DNA of 64,000 nucleotides, taken from NCBI RefSeq assembly GCF_023703085.1, contig NZ_JAMQJY010000002.1, positions 186,001-250,000 of the forward strand, in the 5' to 3' direction. The translations under genes were made by a program, and so were the position numbers. How positions within the stretch are numbered: position 1 is the stretch's first letter; every line of letters begins with the position of its first letter. Source of the stretch: Alkalicoccobacillus plakortidis. Lineage in GTDB: Bacteria; Bacillota; Bacilli; Bacillales; Bacillaceae_D. A model generated the notes under the pieces. That model searched no databases and was not told the origin of the DNA. It saw only the letters and a program-made list of their open reading frames with translations. This document shows positions 1-7,935 of this stretch, in pieces.

Positions 1-296
1 AGCTTTGATTGAAGGTCACGTAACGTTAAGTCAATTCCAAGAGCAATTTCAACAACACGATCGTTCACTGATTGAGAGTTCGATTTCTTTCCCACTTTCA
101 GCACAATTTCAAGCTCGTGATGGATCTCTCCTTGTCCACTTGGGTAGCTAAGAGTTTGTCCGTTTGCAAAGGCCAAAGCACCTGTAGGTTTTGTGAACAG
201 CAAAGGTGTATCAGGTACCTCATTTCCTAATTCTTTTGCATGCTGAGCGTAATTACGTCCAATACAGAATATATTTTGAATGTCTTGTAAAGTCAT
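1..296 (-). CDS. FAH-family hydrolase (partial, runs off the left edge)
   Basis: The first 98 residues are visible; the gene continues leftward beyond position 1. The N-terminus reads MTLQDIQNIFCIGRNYAQHA, followed by a VPDTPLLFTKP stretch and a HHELE motif. This is the typical opening of fumarylacetoacetate hydrolase-fold proteins (acylpyruvase / FAHD1, YisK types), where the second Glu of H-E-x-E helps bind the metal. Family members cleave C-C bonds of acylpyruvates or decarboxylate oxaloacetate; the substrate here cannot be told. It lies downstream of mtnE on the same strand, 47 bp after its stop, with a GGGGAGAAGAG ribosome site before ATG, so co-transcription is possible. Confidence 0.8.
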   Translation of the reverse strand, partial: MTLQDIQNIFCIGRNYAQHAKELGNEVPDTPLLFTKPTGALAFANGQTLSYPSGQGEIHHELEIVLKVGKKSNSQSVNDRVVEIALGIDLTLRDLQSK

Positions 297-343
297 GTTC
301 TCTTCTCCCCTTTATCATATGTATTGACTACATAGTTAGTCCC

Positions 344-1513
344 CTAAAATAAGTCCAACTCTGCAATCCTTTGAACTGCTTCTTTAAGTTCATCCTCTTC
401 ACACAACAAGCCAAGTCGAACAAATCCTTCTCCGTATGTACCAAATCCGTTTCCAGGTGCCACAACCACTCTAGCCTTATACAATAATAAATCCGCAAAT
501 TCCTCAGAAGTGTAGCCTTCAGGAACAGGAAACCATGCAAAAAAGGAGCCTGATGGAGCTGATACCTTCCATCCTATACGCGCCGCTTCTTTAACTAAAA
601 CATTTCTTCTTGCCTCATATGTAGCCACCAATTCTGTTACACACGATTGATCAGCTGTCAGCGCATAGGCTGCTGCCTCCTGAATTCCACCAAATAGGCT
701 GCAGTAATAATGATCCTGAATTAGGTTGATCGCTTCAATGATCTGTGCGTTTCCAACAGCAAAACCAACTCGCAGCAAGCCATATTGTAGGTTTTGGAGA
801 GGGTCATCATTTCAATCCCTACATCCTTTGCTCCGGGTACCTCCAGGAAACTAAGCGGTCTCTTGCCATCAAACCCAATCGCACCGTATGCATAATCATG
901 TATGATTGCGATGTTATTTTTCTTCCCAAGTTCTATCGCCTTTTCAAATAGATCATGATCAGCCACAGCACCCGTAGGATTATTAGGATAATTAAGAAAC
1001 ATCATTTTTGCCTGATCTAATACTTCATCTGAAATGATGGAAAAATCCGGTTGGAAATTATTCTTAGATTGAAGAGACATTGTCTCCATTTTTGCACCAA
1101 GCCAACGCAATTCCTGACCAATAATCAGGATAACCAGGGTCAGGAACCAAGGCTGTGTCTCCCGGATTCAACAAACATTGACTCACTTCAACAAGTCCTG
1201 TTTTTGTACCGGATAGAATGGCTACTTCCGTTTCTGGATTAATCTCGACACCACACTCTCGTTTATAATACTCAGCAACGGCTTCTTTTAAAAATCCATA
1301 GCCAGTAAACGGAGAATATTTGTGATAAAGCGGATTAGAAGACGCTTCTTTTAATTTCTCAACGATATGTTCTGGTGTTGGCTGATCAGGGTTTCCCTGC
1401 CCTAAATTAATCACATCATCGTGTGTCTTTTTTACTTCGATAGTTTTACGCACTAGCTCTGCAAAAAACTGCTCTGGTAACCGATTAATAGCCTCACTTT
1501 TTTCGATGTTCAC
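344..1513 (-). CDS. mtnE: MtnE-like class I/II aminotransferase (two frameshifts)
   Basis: Three reading-frame pieces together give one aminotransferase of about 390 residues, closely matching B. subtilis MtnE (YkrV). That enzyme transaminates 4-methylthio-2-oxobutanoate to methionine in methionine salvage. Visible motifs are NLGQGNPDQPTPEHIV near the N-terminus, DPGYPDYWSG, NYPNNPTGA and the SKTYNMA segment holding the PLP lysine. The frame shifts near 1100 (one extra base in CCAAGC) and near 780 (one base missing, just after the lysine). Correcting both restores the family sequence, so these are probably sequence errors. Start is GTG at 1513 behind AGAGGG. The 40-bp gap to the upstream nfrA-like gene has room for no S-box, unlike the mtn operons of B. 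subtilis. Confidence 0.85.
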
Positions 1514-1553
1514 AGCGTTCCCTCTTCTCTCACCAAGCTTAATCTCTTTACCT

Positions 1554-2300
1554 TTATTTCAAATCGGTTAAAAAACCTTGCTTCCTCAAAAACTCATTTA
1601 TATGCGGACGGTTTGGTTTACCCATATAACTAGCCATTTGTTCAGACCACGTCTGTTGCTTTGCATTGGTTTGACGTGTTCCATAATAAGTTAGCATCGT
1701 CTCATTATACTCATCAAGTGATTTTGGAATAGAGGTTCTTTGATAGGACTCATAAAAAACAGAAGCATCTTTTGGAAGTCTAGGTTTCTGTGCAATATCC
1801 TGATTTGGATAACCTAAACATAACCCCATAACAGGGAACGTACTTGGTGGCAGGTCTAGAAGATTTGTGACTTCTTCTGGTTGATTTCTTATTCCACCAA
1901 TCATCACTCCACCGAGTCCCATTGACTCAGCAGCCAATAAAAGATTCTGAGCAACAAGTGCTGCATCTACAGCTCCAACAAGAAGCTGTTCCGCGCCTCC
2001 TATTTCAAGGGACTGATTATGTCGCTTGCTCGCCTCTTCAATACGATGATAATCTGCACAAATAACAAGAAATACTGGACACTCTTCTACCCAACGCTGT
2101 CCGCCTGTTAATGAAGATAGTGTTTCTTTTTTTTCATTGTTTCGAATAACAATAATACTATACGCTTGAACATGATGTGAGCTCGGTGCCCATCTAGCAG
2201 CGTCCGTTATTAGACTAATTTGTTCATCGCTTATATCTTGATCTGTAAATTTCCGAATGGAGCGGTGAGCGCTCATTGTTTGAATTAATTCATTTGTCAT
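1554..2300 (-). CDS. NfrA-like NADPH-dependent FMN nitro/flavin reductase
   Basis: A 248-residue nitroreductase-fold protein like B. subtilis NfrA1/NfrA2 (about 249 residues). These cytosolic FMN enzymes use NADPH to reduce nitro compounds, quinones or free flavin. The HRSIRKFTD opening carries the FMN-phosphate-binding arginines. LAAESMGLGGVMIGGIRN is the conserved FMN loop, and the C-terminus has the KPRLPK and TWSEQ segments of the NfrA group. An ATG seven codons upstream (2321) has no ribosome site. ATG at 2300 has GAGGTG at a 9-base spacing and gives the family length, so it is preferred. The gene lies upstream of mtnE on the same strand. Confidence 0.88.
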   Translation of the reverse strand: MTNELIQTMSAHRSIRKFTDQDISDEQISLITDAARWAPSSHHVQAYSIIVIRNNEKKETLSSLTGGQRWVEECPVFLVICADYHRIEEASKRHNQSLEIGGAEQLLVGAVDAALVAQNLLLAAESMGLGGVMIGGIRNQPEEVTNLLDLPPSTFPVMGLCLGYPNQDIAQKPRLPKDASVFYESYQRTSIPKSLDEYNETMLTYYGTRQTNAKQQTWSEQMASYMGKPNRPHINEFLRKQGFLTDLK

Positions 2301-2480
2301 TGGTTTGAACACCTCATTCATTAAAAATACTATTTCTTACCCTTGCAGATTGTCACCAACACAAATGGATGAAATTGGTGTAAACTGATTTATGAAAGTT
2401 TTCTATCTTCTACTTTATCACGACAAAGCCAAGATCGAAACCTTTCCACATCAGAACTACATAATGAAGGAGTTGAATGC

Positions 2481-3686
2481 ATGAATAACCGATCCACCCC
2501 AACACTTGAACAGGATCGAATCATCAGTTTGGATATGTTGCGAGGTTTTGCCTTACTAGGTATCATTTTAGCGAATAGTCTGCATTTCCAATTCGGTTTA
2601 CTGTACGACACAAGTATCACAACACCCTATGCAAATGGGGGGATCGATCGTTTGACTGAAAGCTTCATCTTTATCTTTGTGCAAGCGAGTTTCTACCCGT
2701 TGTTTTCATTTCTTTTTGGATATGGAATGGCTTTGCAAAAAGAAAGACTATTAGATAAAGGATTAAACTTTAATGCAGTGTTTTGGCGCCGCACCGCCAT
2801 CCTTGGCCTTGTTGGTTATTTGCATGCGATGTATCTATGGAATGGTGATATTCTCTTTACGTATGCATGGGCTTCTGTTTTATTGTTCTTTTGTCTAATG
2901 ATGCCAGCTCGTGGTCTTATTATTACAGGTCTCATTCTGGTTGGTCTACTCGGTTCGTGCTCTTTAGTTCCAGATTCTTTCTATGAGTTTGGTATGAGCG
3001 ACCAAGAAATGAATCCTACTGATGAATTTAGTGAAAAAGAAGTAGTGGTATTATCAGAGGGCTCTTACGCTGATGTTGTCGAGTTTAGACAAACTGAGAA
3101 CCCTATTTTTCCTGGGATATTTGGCGACATCGTTTTTATTGCAACTCAAGTTATTGGCGTTATTGGATTGATTTTACTCGGTGCCTATGTGATGCGAAAA
3201 GGTTGGATCAAGGACCCCATCACCCATAAGAAAAAATGGAAAATCATCATGTGGGTTGGTCTTGGCGTCGCACTTTTAACAAAATCACCGTTAACTCTTG
3301 CTCCTGACAGTATTCAGTTAGCCACTTTACAATCTTATGTTGGAGGACCTTTCCTAACCGCATTTTTTGTTTCTGCGTTTGTTTTAGCGGTCACAACCGA
3401 ACGAGGAAAAAAAATACTTCAGCCTCTTGCTTACGCAGGAAGAATGGCTTTTACAAATTATTTATTCCAATCACTCATTATGACAACTATTTTCTATCAT
3501 TATGGCTTCGGCTTATTTAATTCAGTTGGTGTATTTGCAGGTGCCATGATCGCCGTTGCTGTTTTTATTATTCAACTTATTTTAAGTAAGGTTTGGCTGT
3601 CTTATTTTAGAATGGGACCACTTGAATGGATTTGGCGTGCAGGGACTTATCTGCAACTACCTCCGTTAAAAAAAGAATCGAAATAA
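2481..3686 (+). CDS. DUF418 (YeiB/YxaH-type) polytopic membrane protein
   Basis: A 401-residue integral membrane protein with roughly eight to ten hydrophobic segments. The N-terminal RIISLDMLRGFALLGIILAN is the signature of the YeiB / DUF418 family, which is distantly related to acyltransferase-3 membrane proteins. The C-terminal third has the conserved GRMAFTNYLFQS segment. Molecular function in this family is not established. An extracytoplasmic loop around residues 160-210 is rich in Asp/Glu. ATG at 2481 has AAGGAG at an 8-base spacing. The gene stands alone between divergent nfrA-like and convergent manA, with a terminator directly downstream. Confidence 0.85.
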   Translation: MNNRSTPTLEQDRIISLDMLRGFALLGIILANSLHFQFGLLYDTSITTPYANGGIDRLTESFIFIFVQASFYPLFSFLFGYGMALQKERLLDKGLNFNAVFWRRTAILGLVGYLHAMYLWNGDILFTYAWASVLLFFCLMMPARGLIITGLILVGLLGSCSLVPDSFYEFGMSDQEMNPTDEFSEKEVVVLSEGSYADVVEFRQTENPIFPGIFGDIVFIATQVIGVIGLILLGAYVMRKGWIKDPITHKKKWKIIMWVGLGVALLTKSPLTLAPDSIQLATLQSYVGGPFLTAFFVSAFVLAVTTERGKKILQPLAYAGRMAFTNYLFQSLIMTTIFYHYGFGLFNSVGVFAGAMIAVAVFIIQLILSKVWLSYFRMGPLEWIWRAGTYLQLPPLKKESK

Positions 3687-3689
3687 GTT

Positions 3690-3727
3690 AAAAACAGGAT
3701 CTCTTTATGTAGAGGTCCTGTTTTTTT
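3690..3727. terminator. Bidirectional rho-independent terminator
   Basis: The AACAGGATCTCT / AGAGGTCCTGTT hairpin has A-rich left and T-rich right flanks. It serves the DUF418 gene (+) and manA (-). Confidence 0.8.
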
Positions 3728-3728
3728 A

Positions 3729-4681
3729 TTATGGAGTATGAGAGACAATCAGTGTTGCTCCTCCGGCAATTGAATATGTACCAATTGTAGCTGGATAATA
3801 AAGTGTGACCCTTTTTCAAAGCGATAGGAAATCCCATCTACTACTATCTCTCCACTACCATCTAATACACTTGCTAAAAGGTAGTGATTTGGCGCAGTGC
3901 GCTCCACCGTACCGCACAGTTTCCATTCATACACACTAAAAAATTCTTCCGCCACTAGCTGTGTATTTTTTAACCCTTCCTGTTCCTGACAAACTCGATT
4001 TGTAGGATGGTCAACATGCGGAACGGTTGTAACATTTATTGAAGACTCCACATGCAACTCACGCTTGTTACCGTTATCATCTAGGCGATCAAAATCATAC
4101 ACACGATACGTAGTATCAGAGCTTTGCTGTGTTTCAAGAATTAAGGTCCCTTTACCTAAGGCATGGATAGTCCCACTTGGCACGTAGAAAAAATCTCCTT
4201 TTTGAACAGGGACGCGCTTAAGTAATGAATCCCATTTGCCTTGCTCAATTGCCTCTGCTAGCTCTTCCTTGGTAGAAGCATTGTGCCCAAATATAAGTTC
4301 AGCACCAGGTTCACAGTCAATCACATACCAACACTCTGTTTTTCCTAGTTCTCCATTTTCATGCTCATTTGCATAGGTATCATCAGGATGAACCTGTACA
4401 GACAAATCTGTATCCGCATCTAATATCTTAATAAGTAGAGGGAAACGATCCTCTTTTGCATCACCAAACAGTTCCCGATGATTCTCCCACGCTTCAATCA
4501 GTGTCTTCCCCTCAAGTGGACCGTTACGAATGATAGATGGACCATTTGGATGTGCGGAAATACCCAAGCATTCTCCCGTTTGTGGAGAAGGAATGTCATA
4601 TGCAAAAACATCTCTAAGTTTCGTTCCACCCCAAATTCTCTCTTTAAAAACAGGCTCTAAAAATATCGGTTGATTGTACAT
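3729..4681 (-). CDS. manA: Mannose-6-phosphate isomerase, class I (frameshift near C-terminus)
   Basis: Interconverts mannose-6-phosphate and fructose-6-phosphate, feeding mannose into glycolysis or supplying it for glycan synthesis. The short Bacillus-type ManA begins MYNQPIFLEPVFKERIWGG. It carries the zinc-site segments QVHPDD and GKTECWYV and the YVPSGTIHAL loop. As read, the last residues (QLQLVHIQLPEEQH) are atypical. Adding one C near 3793 restores a normal ending, IIPATIGTYSIAGGATLIV, with a stop at 3729, so a one-base deletion error is likely. As sequenced, the frame stops at 3749. Start is ATG 4681 with GGAGG; an upstream in-frame ATG at 4726 lacks a ribosome site. Confidence 0.9.
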
Positions 4682-4773
4682 GCTTGTTCCTCCAATCCTT
4701 AATCGTATGCTCGTCACTTTAATCATTCATTAAATACGATCAGAGTGCAAGAACTATTTGCTTTTAACAGATA

Positions 4774-4809
4774 AAAGCCTTTGTCTCATAAGTTAGAGAC
4801 AAAGGCTAC
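4774..4809 (-). terminator. Terminator downstream of the SDR gene
   Basis: Near-perfect stem AGCCTTTGTCTC / GAGACAAAGGCT followed by a TTTTAT tail on the minus strand. Confidence 0.8.
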
Positions 4810-4822
4810 ACATGACGATATT

Positions 4823-5698
4823 TTACGTATGGACAAAATCTCCACCATTAACGTGGATGGTTTGTCCTGTCATATACGATGAATCGTTTGAAGCTAGCAA
4901 GACGTATGCTCCGACATGTTCAACAGGTTGACCTGGTCGTCCCATTGGATTGTCCTGTCCAAACTCGGCTACCTTCTCCTCTGAGAAAGAAGCTGGAATT
5001 AACGGTGTCCAAATTGGGCCTGGTGCGACTCCATTCACACGAATACCTTCTTTAACTAACGATTGTGACATTGAGCGTGTAAAGGCATTAATTGCCCCTT
5101 TAGTACTCGTGTAATCAATTAAAGAAGGATTTCCACGATACGGGTTAATTGAAGACGTGTTAATGATTGAACTACCAGGCTTCAAATAGTCAAGTGCTGC
5201 TTTTGTAAAATACACATACGAATAAAAATTCGTCGCAAAGGTACGATGCAGCTGCTCTGCCGTAATGTCTTTTAAGCTATCAACCGGGTGTTGCTCTGCA
5301 GCATTATTTACAAGAATGTCTAGTCCATTTAGCTCGGTTACAGTTCGCTCAACGGCTTCAATACAAAACGTTTCATCTGCAACATCCCCAGAGATCGTAA
5401 TACAACTGACTCCTTCTTGCTCTACACGTTGTTTGGTTGCCTCTGCGTCCTCATGTTCATCCAAATAAACAATCGCCACATGAGCTCCTTCTTTTGCATA
5501 TCCAACCGCTACAGCTCGTCCTATTCCAGAATCTCCACCAGTTATAAGGGCAACTTTCCCCTCTAACTTACCAGACCCTTTATAGTTATCATCCTCAAAA
5601 ATGGGTAGAGGATTCATGACATGCTCATCACCAGGTTGTTTATCTTGTTTTTGTTTTGGAATTCCATTTGTTAACTGTTCATGTAGCTCCACTTTCAT
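4823..5698 (-). CDS. SDR-family dehydrogenase, general stress type (YhdF/YdaD-like)
   Basis: A 291-residue short-chain dehydrogenase/reductase of the YhdF/YdaD (GSP39) group. These have a hydrophilic N-terminal extension of about 45 residues before the Rossmann fold. Visible are the cofactor motif TGGDSGIGRA, the NNAA motif, catalytic Ser in INTSSI, the YTSTKGA Tyr-x-x-x-Lys pair and a C-terminal GGDFVHT. Substrate unknown; the group is annotated as glucose/alcohol-type dehydrogenases. A sigma-B-type promoter lies just upstream, agreeing with the stress-regulon membership of B. subtilis homologues. It is monocistronic, with its own terminator. Confidence 0.9.
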   Translation of the reverse strand: MKVELHEQLTNGIPKQKQDKQPGDEHVMNPLPIFEDDNYKGSGKLEGKVALITGGDSGIGRAVAVGYAKEGAHVAIVYLDEHEDAEATKQRVEQEGVSCITISGDVADETFCIEAVERTVTELNGLDILVNNAAEQHPVDSLKDITAEQLHRTFATNFYSYVYFTKAALDYLKPGSSIINTSSINPYRGNPSLIDYTSTKGAINAFTRSMSQSLVKEGIRVNGVAPGPIWTPLIPASFSEEKVAEFGQDNPMGRPGQPVEHVGAYVLLASNDSSYMTGQTIHVNGGDFVHT

Positions 5699-5729
5699 CC
5701 GCCTCCAAATATGTGTCTCTACTTAATGG

Positions 5730-5756
5730 ATACCCACATAAAATCTCTTCTTAAAC
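5730..5756 (-). promoter_or_regulatory. Sigma-B-type promoter of the SDR gene
   Basis: On the minus strand GTTTAA (5751-5756) and GGGTAT (5730-5735) are separated by 15 bases. Both elements match the B. subtilis sigma-B consensus exactly. The -10 lies about 30 bases before the ATG at 5698. Confidence 0.75.
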
Positions 5757-5757
5757 A

Positions 5758-5787
5758 TAAAAAAAGCAGAAGAGGAATTCCTCTTCT
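5758..5787 (-). terminator. Terminator of the zagA-rpsN operon
   Basis: Perfect palindrome AGAAGAGGAATTCCTCTTCT followed on the minus strand by an uninterrupted T run. It overlaps the rpsN stop codon. Confidence 0.85.
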
Positions 5788-6055
5788 ACCAGCTTGCTTT
5801 TTTAACTCCAGGTATTTGCCCTTTATGGGCCATTTCACGAAACTTAATTCGTGATAATTTAAACTTGCGTAAGACCCCACGCGGTCTACCCGTTACCTCG
5901 CAGCGGATCGTTAATCTTGTAGGAGACGAGTCACGAGGTAATTTTCTAAGTGCGGCGTAATCCCCTTTTTCTTTTAATTCTTTCCGTAGCTCTGCGTATT
6001 TTGCAACAAGCTCTTGTTTCTTGCGTTCTTTGGCGATTTTTGATTTTTTAGCCAT
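5786..6055 (-). CDS. rpsN: Alternative 30S ribosomal protein S14, zinc-free paralogue
   Basis: An 89-residue S14 of the cysteine-free (C-) type. It starts [20 protein letters not shown] and contains the conserved [10 protein letters not shown] and ending VKKASW. It lacks the CxxC zinc ribbon of the 61-residue primary S14. Under zinc starvation such paralogues (RpsN2/YhzA in B. subtilis) replace the zinc-binding form in the ribosome. It is 20 bp downstream of zagA, whose promoter region has a Zur box, so induction by zinc limitation is expected. ATG start with GGAGGG. Confidence 0.93.
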   Translation of the reverse strand: MAKKSKIAKERKKQELVAKYAELRKELKEKGDYAALRKLPRDSSPTRLTIRCEVTGRPRGVLRKFKLSRIKFREMAHKGQIPGVKKASW

Positions 6056-6075
6056 CTATAATTCCCTCCATATCA

Positions 6076-7275
6076 TTACGTTATTTGTTCTGCCCGTGTC
6101 ACTTGCCACGGGTATGGGTCTTTAAATTGACTCCAATCTGCGTCCATTTCTTCATCTGTCAAAAGACAAAAATCAAGCTCACGACTGATCATCTCTTGAT
6201 CTAAACCAATGCCAATAAAGACAACCTCCGTTTTCCGATCTCCCCATGTATCATGCCATTCTGTAAGTGCATCTGGATTCATCTGCTTATAATAAACTTG
6301 CTCAGCCTTTGGTAGAGACGCAACCCAATAAGCAACAGGTTCAAGTGTGGCAGATGGACCCGCTTGAGATAACATTAAAACTAGATCATTTCTTGTGGCA
6401 CACCAAACCGTTCCTTTTGCACGAACCACTTCTTTCGGAAAGTAATCGGACCATTTTTCAAATCGTTCTGAGTGAAAAGGACGTCTTCTTTTATACACAA
6501 AAGAGTTAATGCCATACTCTTCCGTTTCTGGCGTATGCTCCTCTGCCTCAAGTTCCTTTATCCAACCCGCTTCCGTACTTGCTGACTCAAAATTAAATAA
6601 TCCCGTATTTATAATCTCTTTTGGATCAACAACACTATGATTTGTTTCAATTAAACGTGCCTGTGGCTGAAGTTTTTTTAGTACTCCTTTTAATAGCTTG
6701 AGGTGTTGGTCTTCAAGCATGTCGACCTTATTTAAAATAAGCACATCACAAAACTCAATTTGATCAATCAGAAGATCCACAATATCACGATCATCCGCAT
6801 CACTTAGTGCCTGCTTCCGATCAAGCAACGTCTCCCCAGAATTAAAATCATGCCAAAACCGATTTGCATCAACAACCGTTACCATCGTATCGAGATGGCA
6901 AAACTCACCTAGATTAATACCAGTTTCCTCATCAATATATGAGAAGGTCTGAGCTACAGGCACAGGCTCCGATATTCCCGTTGATTCAATCAAGATATAA
7001 TCGATATTCCCCTGCTTAGCCAACCTCTCAACCTCTATTAAAAGATCCTCCCTCAACGTGCAGCAAATGCAGCCATTAGACATCTCCACCAGCTTTTCTT
7101 CCGTGCGATTAAAGCCTCCCTGCTCGATAAGATCCGCATCCACATTAATCTCACTCATGTCATTTACAATGACTGCAACTCGCAACCCCTGCCTATTAGA
7201 CAAAACATGATTAAGCAGCGTTGTTTTCCCCGCACCCAAATACCCACTTAATACCGTAACCGGAATCGTCGACAC
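6076..7275 (-). CDS. zagA: Zinc-responsive GTPase / metallochaperone of the COG0523 (CobW/YciC) family
   Basis: A 399-residue G3E-family GTPase. The N-terminal domain has Walker A GYLGAGKTTLLN, the metal-binding CxCC motif within NGCICCTL, the ESTGISEP segment and the guanine-specificity motif NKVD. A CobW C-terminal domain fills the last third. The B. subtilis homologue ZagA (YciC) supports folate synthesis and zinc allocation during zinc starvation and is repressed by Zur. It starts at GTG 7275 with GGAGG eight bases upstream. It leads an operon with the zinc-independent S14, a classical zinc-sparing pairing. Confidence 0.92.
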   Translation of the reverse strand: MSTIPVTVLSGYLGAGKTTLLNHVLSNRQGLRVAVIVNDMSEINVDADLIEQGGFNRTEEKLVEMSNGCICCTLREDLLIEVERLAKQGNIDYILIESTGISEPVPVAQTFSYIDEETGINLGEFCHLDTMVTVVDANRFWHDFNSGETLLDRKQALSDADDRDIVDLLIDQIEFCDVLILNKVDMLEDQHLKLLKGVLKKLQPQARLIETNHSVVDPKEIINTGLFNFESASTEAGWIKELEAEEHTPETEEYGINSFVYKRRRPFHSERFEKWSDYFPKEVVRAKGTVWCATRNDLVLMLSQAGPSATLEPVAYWVASLPKAEQVYYKQMNPDALTEWHDTWGDRKTEVVFIGIGLDQEMISRELDFCLLTDEEMDADWSQFKDPYPWQVTRAEQIT

Positions 7276-7300
7276 ATGTATTTCCTCCTCAAAAGTTCCT

Positions 7301-7321
7301 AAATCGTAATCATTACGAATT
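7301..7321 (-). promoter_or_regulatory. Zur operator (perfect 7-1-7 inverted repeat)
   Basis: TCGTAATCATTACGA is an exact TCGTAATnATTACGA palindrome, the Bacillus Zur box. It lies 26 bases before the zagA start codon. Confidence 0.9.
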
Positions 7322-7344
7322 ATACATATAGATAGATGAATTGT

Positions 7345-7365
7345 AAAGCGTAATGATTCTTATTT
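7345..7365 (-). promoter_or_regulatory. Second, imperfect Zur-like site
   Basis: GCGTAATGATTCTTA lies about 40 bp further upstream. The left half matches the Zur half-site at six of seven positions and the right half is degenerate. It could be a weaker second operator. Confidence 0.5.
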
Positions 7366-7452
7366 GTGAGATGAAAGGGTGGTGGTAGCTATTTAGGTGG
7401 GGGATTGATTGGTGTACGATAATGGTTTCAGGTGCTTATTATTGTTTGGTTT

Positions 7453-7820
7453 CTCTTTACTGATATGTGGGGCTCTTTACTGATATCCCGCTCTCTTTAC
7501 TGATATCTGCTCCTCTTTTTCGATATCTGCTCCTCTTTACTGATATCTCGCTCTCTTTGCTGATATCCTGCTCTCTTTACCGATTTCTGCTCCTCTTTAC
7601 CGATTTCCGCTCCTCTTTACCGATTTCCGCTCCTCTTTACCGATTTCCGCTCCTCTTTACCGATTTCTGCTCCTCTTTACCGATTTCCGCTCCTCTTTAC
7701 CGATTTCCGCTCCTCTTTACCGATTTCTGCTCCTCTTTACCGATTTCTGCTCCTCTTTACCGATTCCACCCTCTCATCCTCGATTCCACCCTCTCATCCT
7801 CGATTCCACCCACACATTCC
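7453..7820. repeat. Tandem repeat array 1, 20-bp period, about 18 units
   Basis: Direct repeats with an exact 20-base period. Early units read CTCTTTACTGATATCCCGCT, middle units CTCTTTACCGATTTCCGCTC, and the last ones CGATTCCACCCTCTCATCCT. So the unit drifts from GATATC to GATTTC to GATTCC along the array. A GTTTCAGGT lies just before it (7425-7433). The 125-residue reading frame through it is a by-product of the repeat. The same unit and drift recur at 32.7 kb. No function is visible. It sits in the divergent region between the Zur-controlled operon and the aldehyde dehydrogenase. Confidence 0.9.
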
Positions 7821-7859
7821 GATCCCCTTCCTCCAATCTATTAATCTATAAAAAACAAA

Positions 7860-7897
7860 ATAAAGCGCTTACAAATTTCTCTTACAGGGTATACAAT
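7860..7897 (+). promoter_or_regulatory. Promoter with overlapping CcpA (cre) site for the aldehyde dehydrogenase
   Basis: ATAAAGCGCTTACA (7860-7873) matches the cre consensus TGWAANCGNTNWCA at 12 of 14 positions. A possible -35 CTTACA (7868-7873) lies inside it, and a -10 TACAAT (7892-7897) follows at 18 bases. The overlap suggests carbon catabolite repression. Confidence 0.6.
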
Positions 7898-7935
7898 AAA
7901 AGGGATTCAAATAATTTACGTTGGAGGGATTTTTC

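Noticed and set aside
1514..1553. S-box riboswitch before mtnE
   Set aside because: Only 40 bp separate the genes and no S-box motif is present. The only clear S-box is before metE.
7453..7820. Possible CRISPR array
   Set aside because: Units are directly adjacent without unique spacers, 20 bp is too short, and no cas genes are nearby. The same holds for the array at 32.7 kb.
7467..7844. 125-residue open frame through repeat array 1
   Set aside because: It is produced by the 20-base period of a non-coding repeat. The composition is pure repeat, there is no ribosome site, and a 20-base unit shifts frame every copy.
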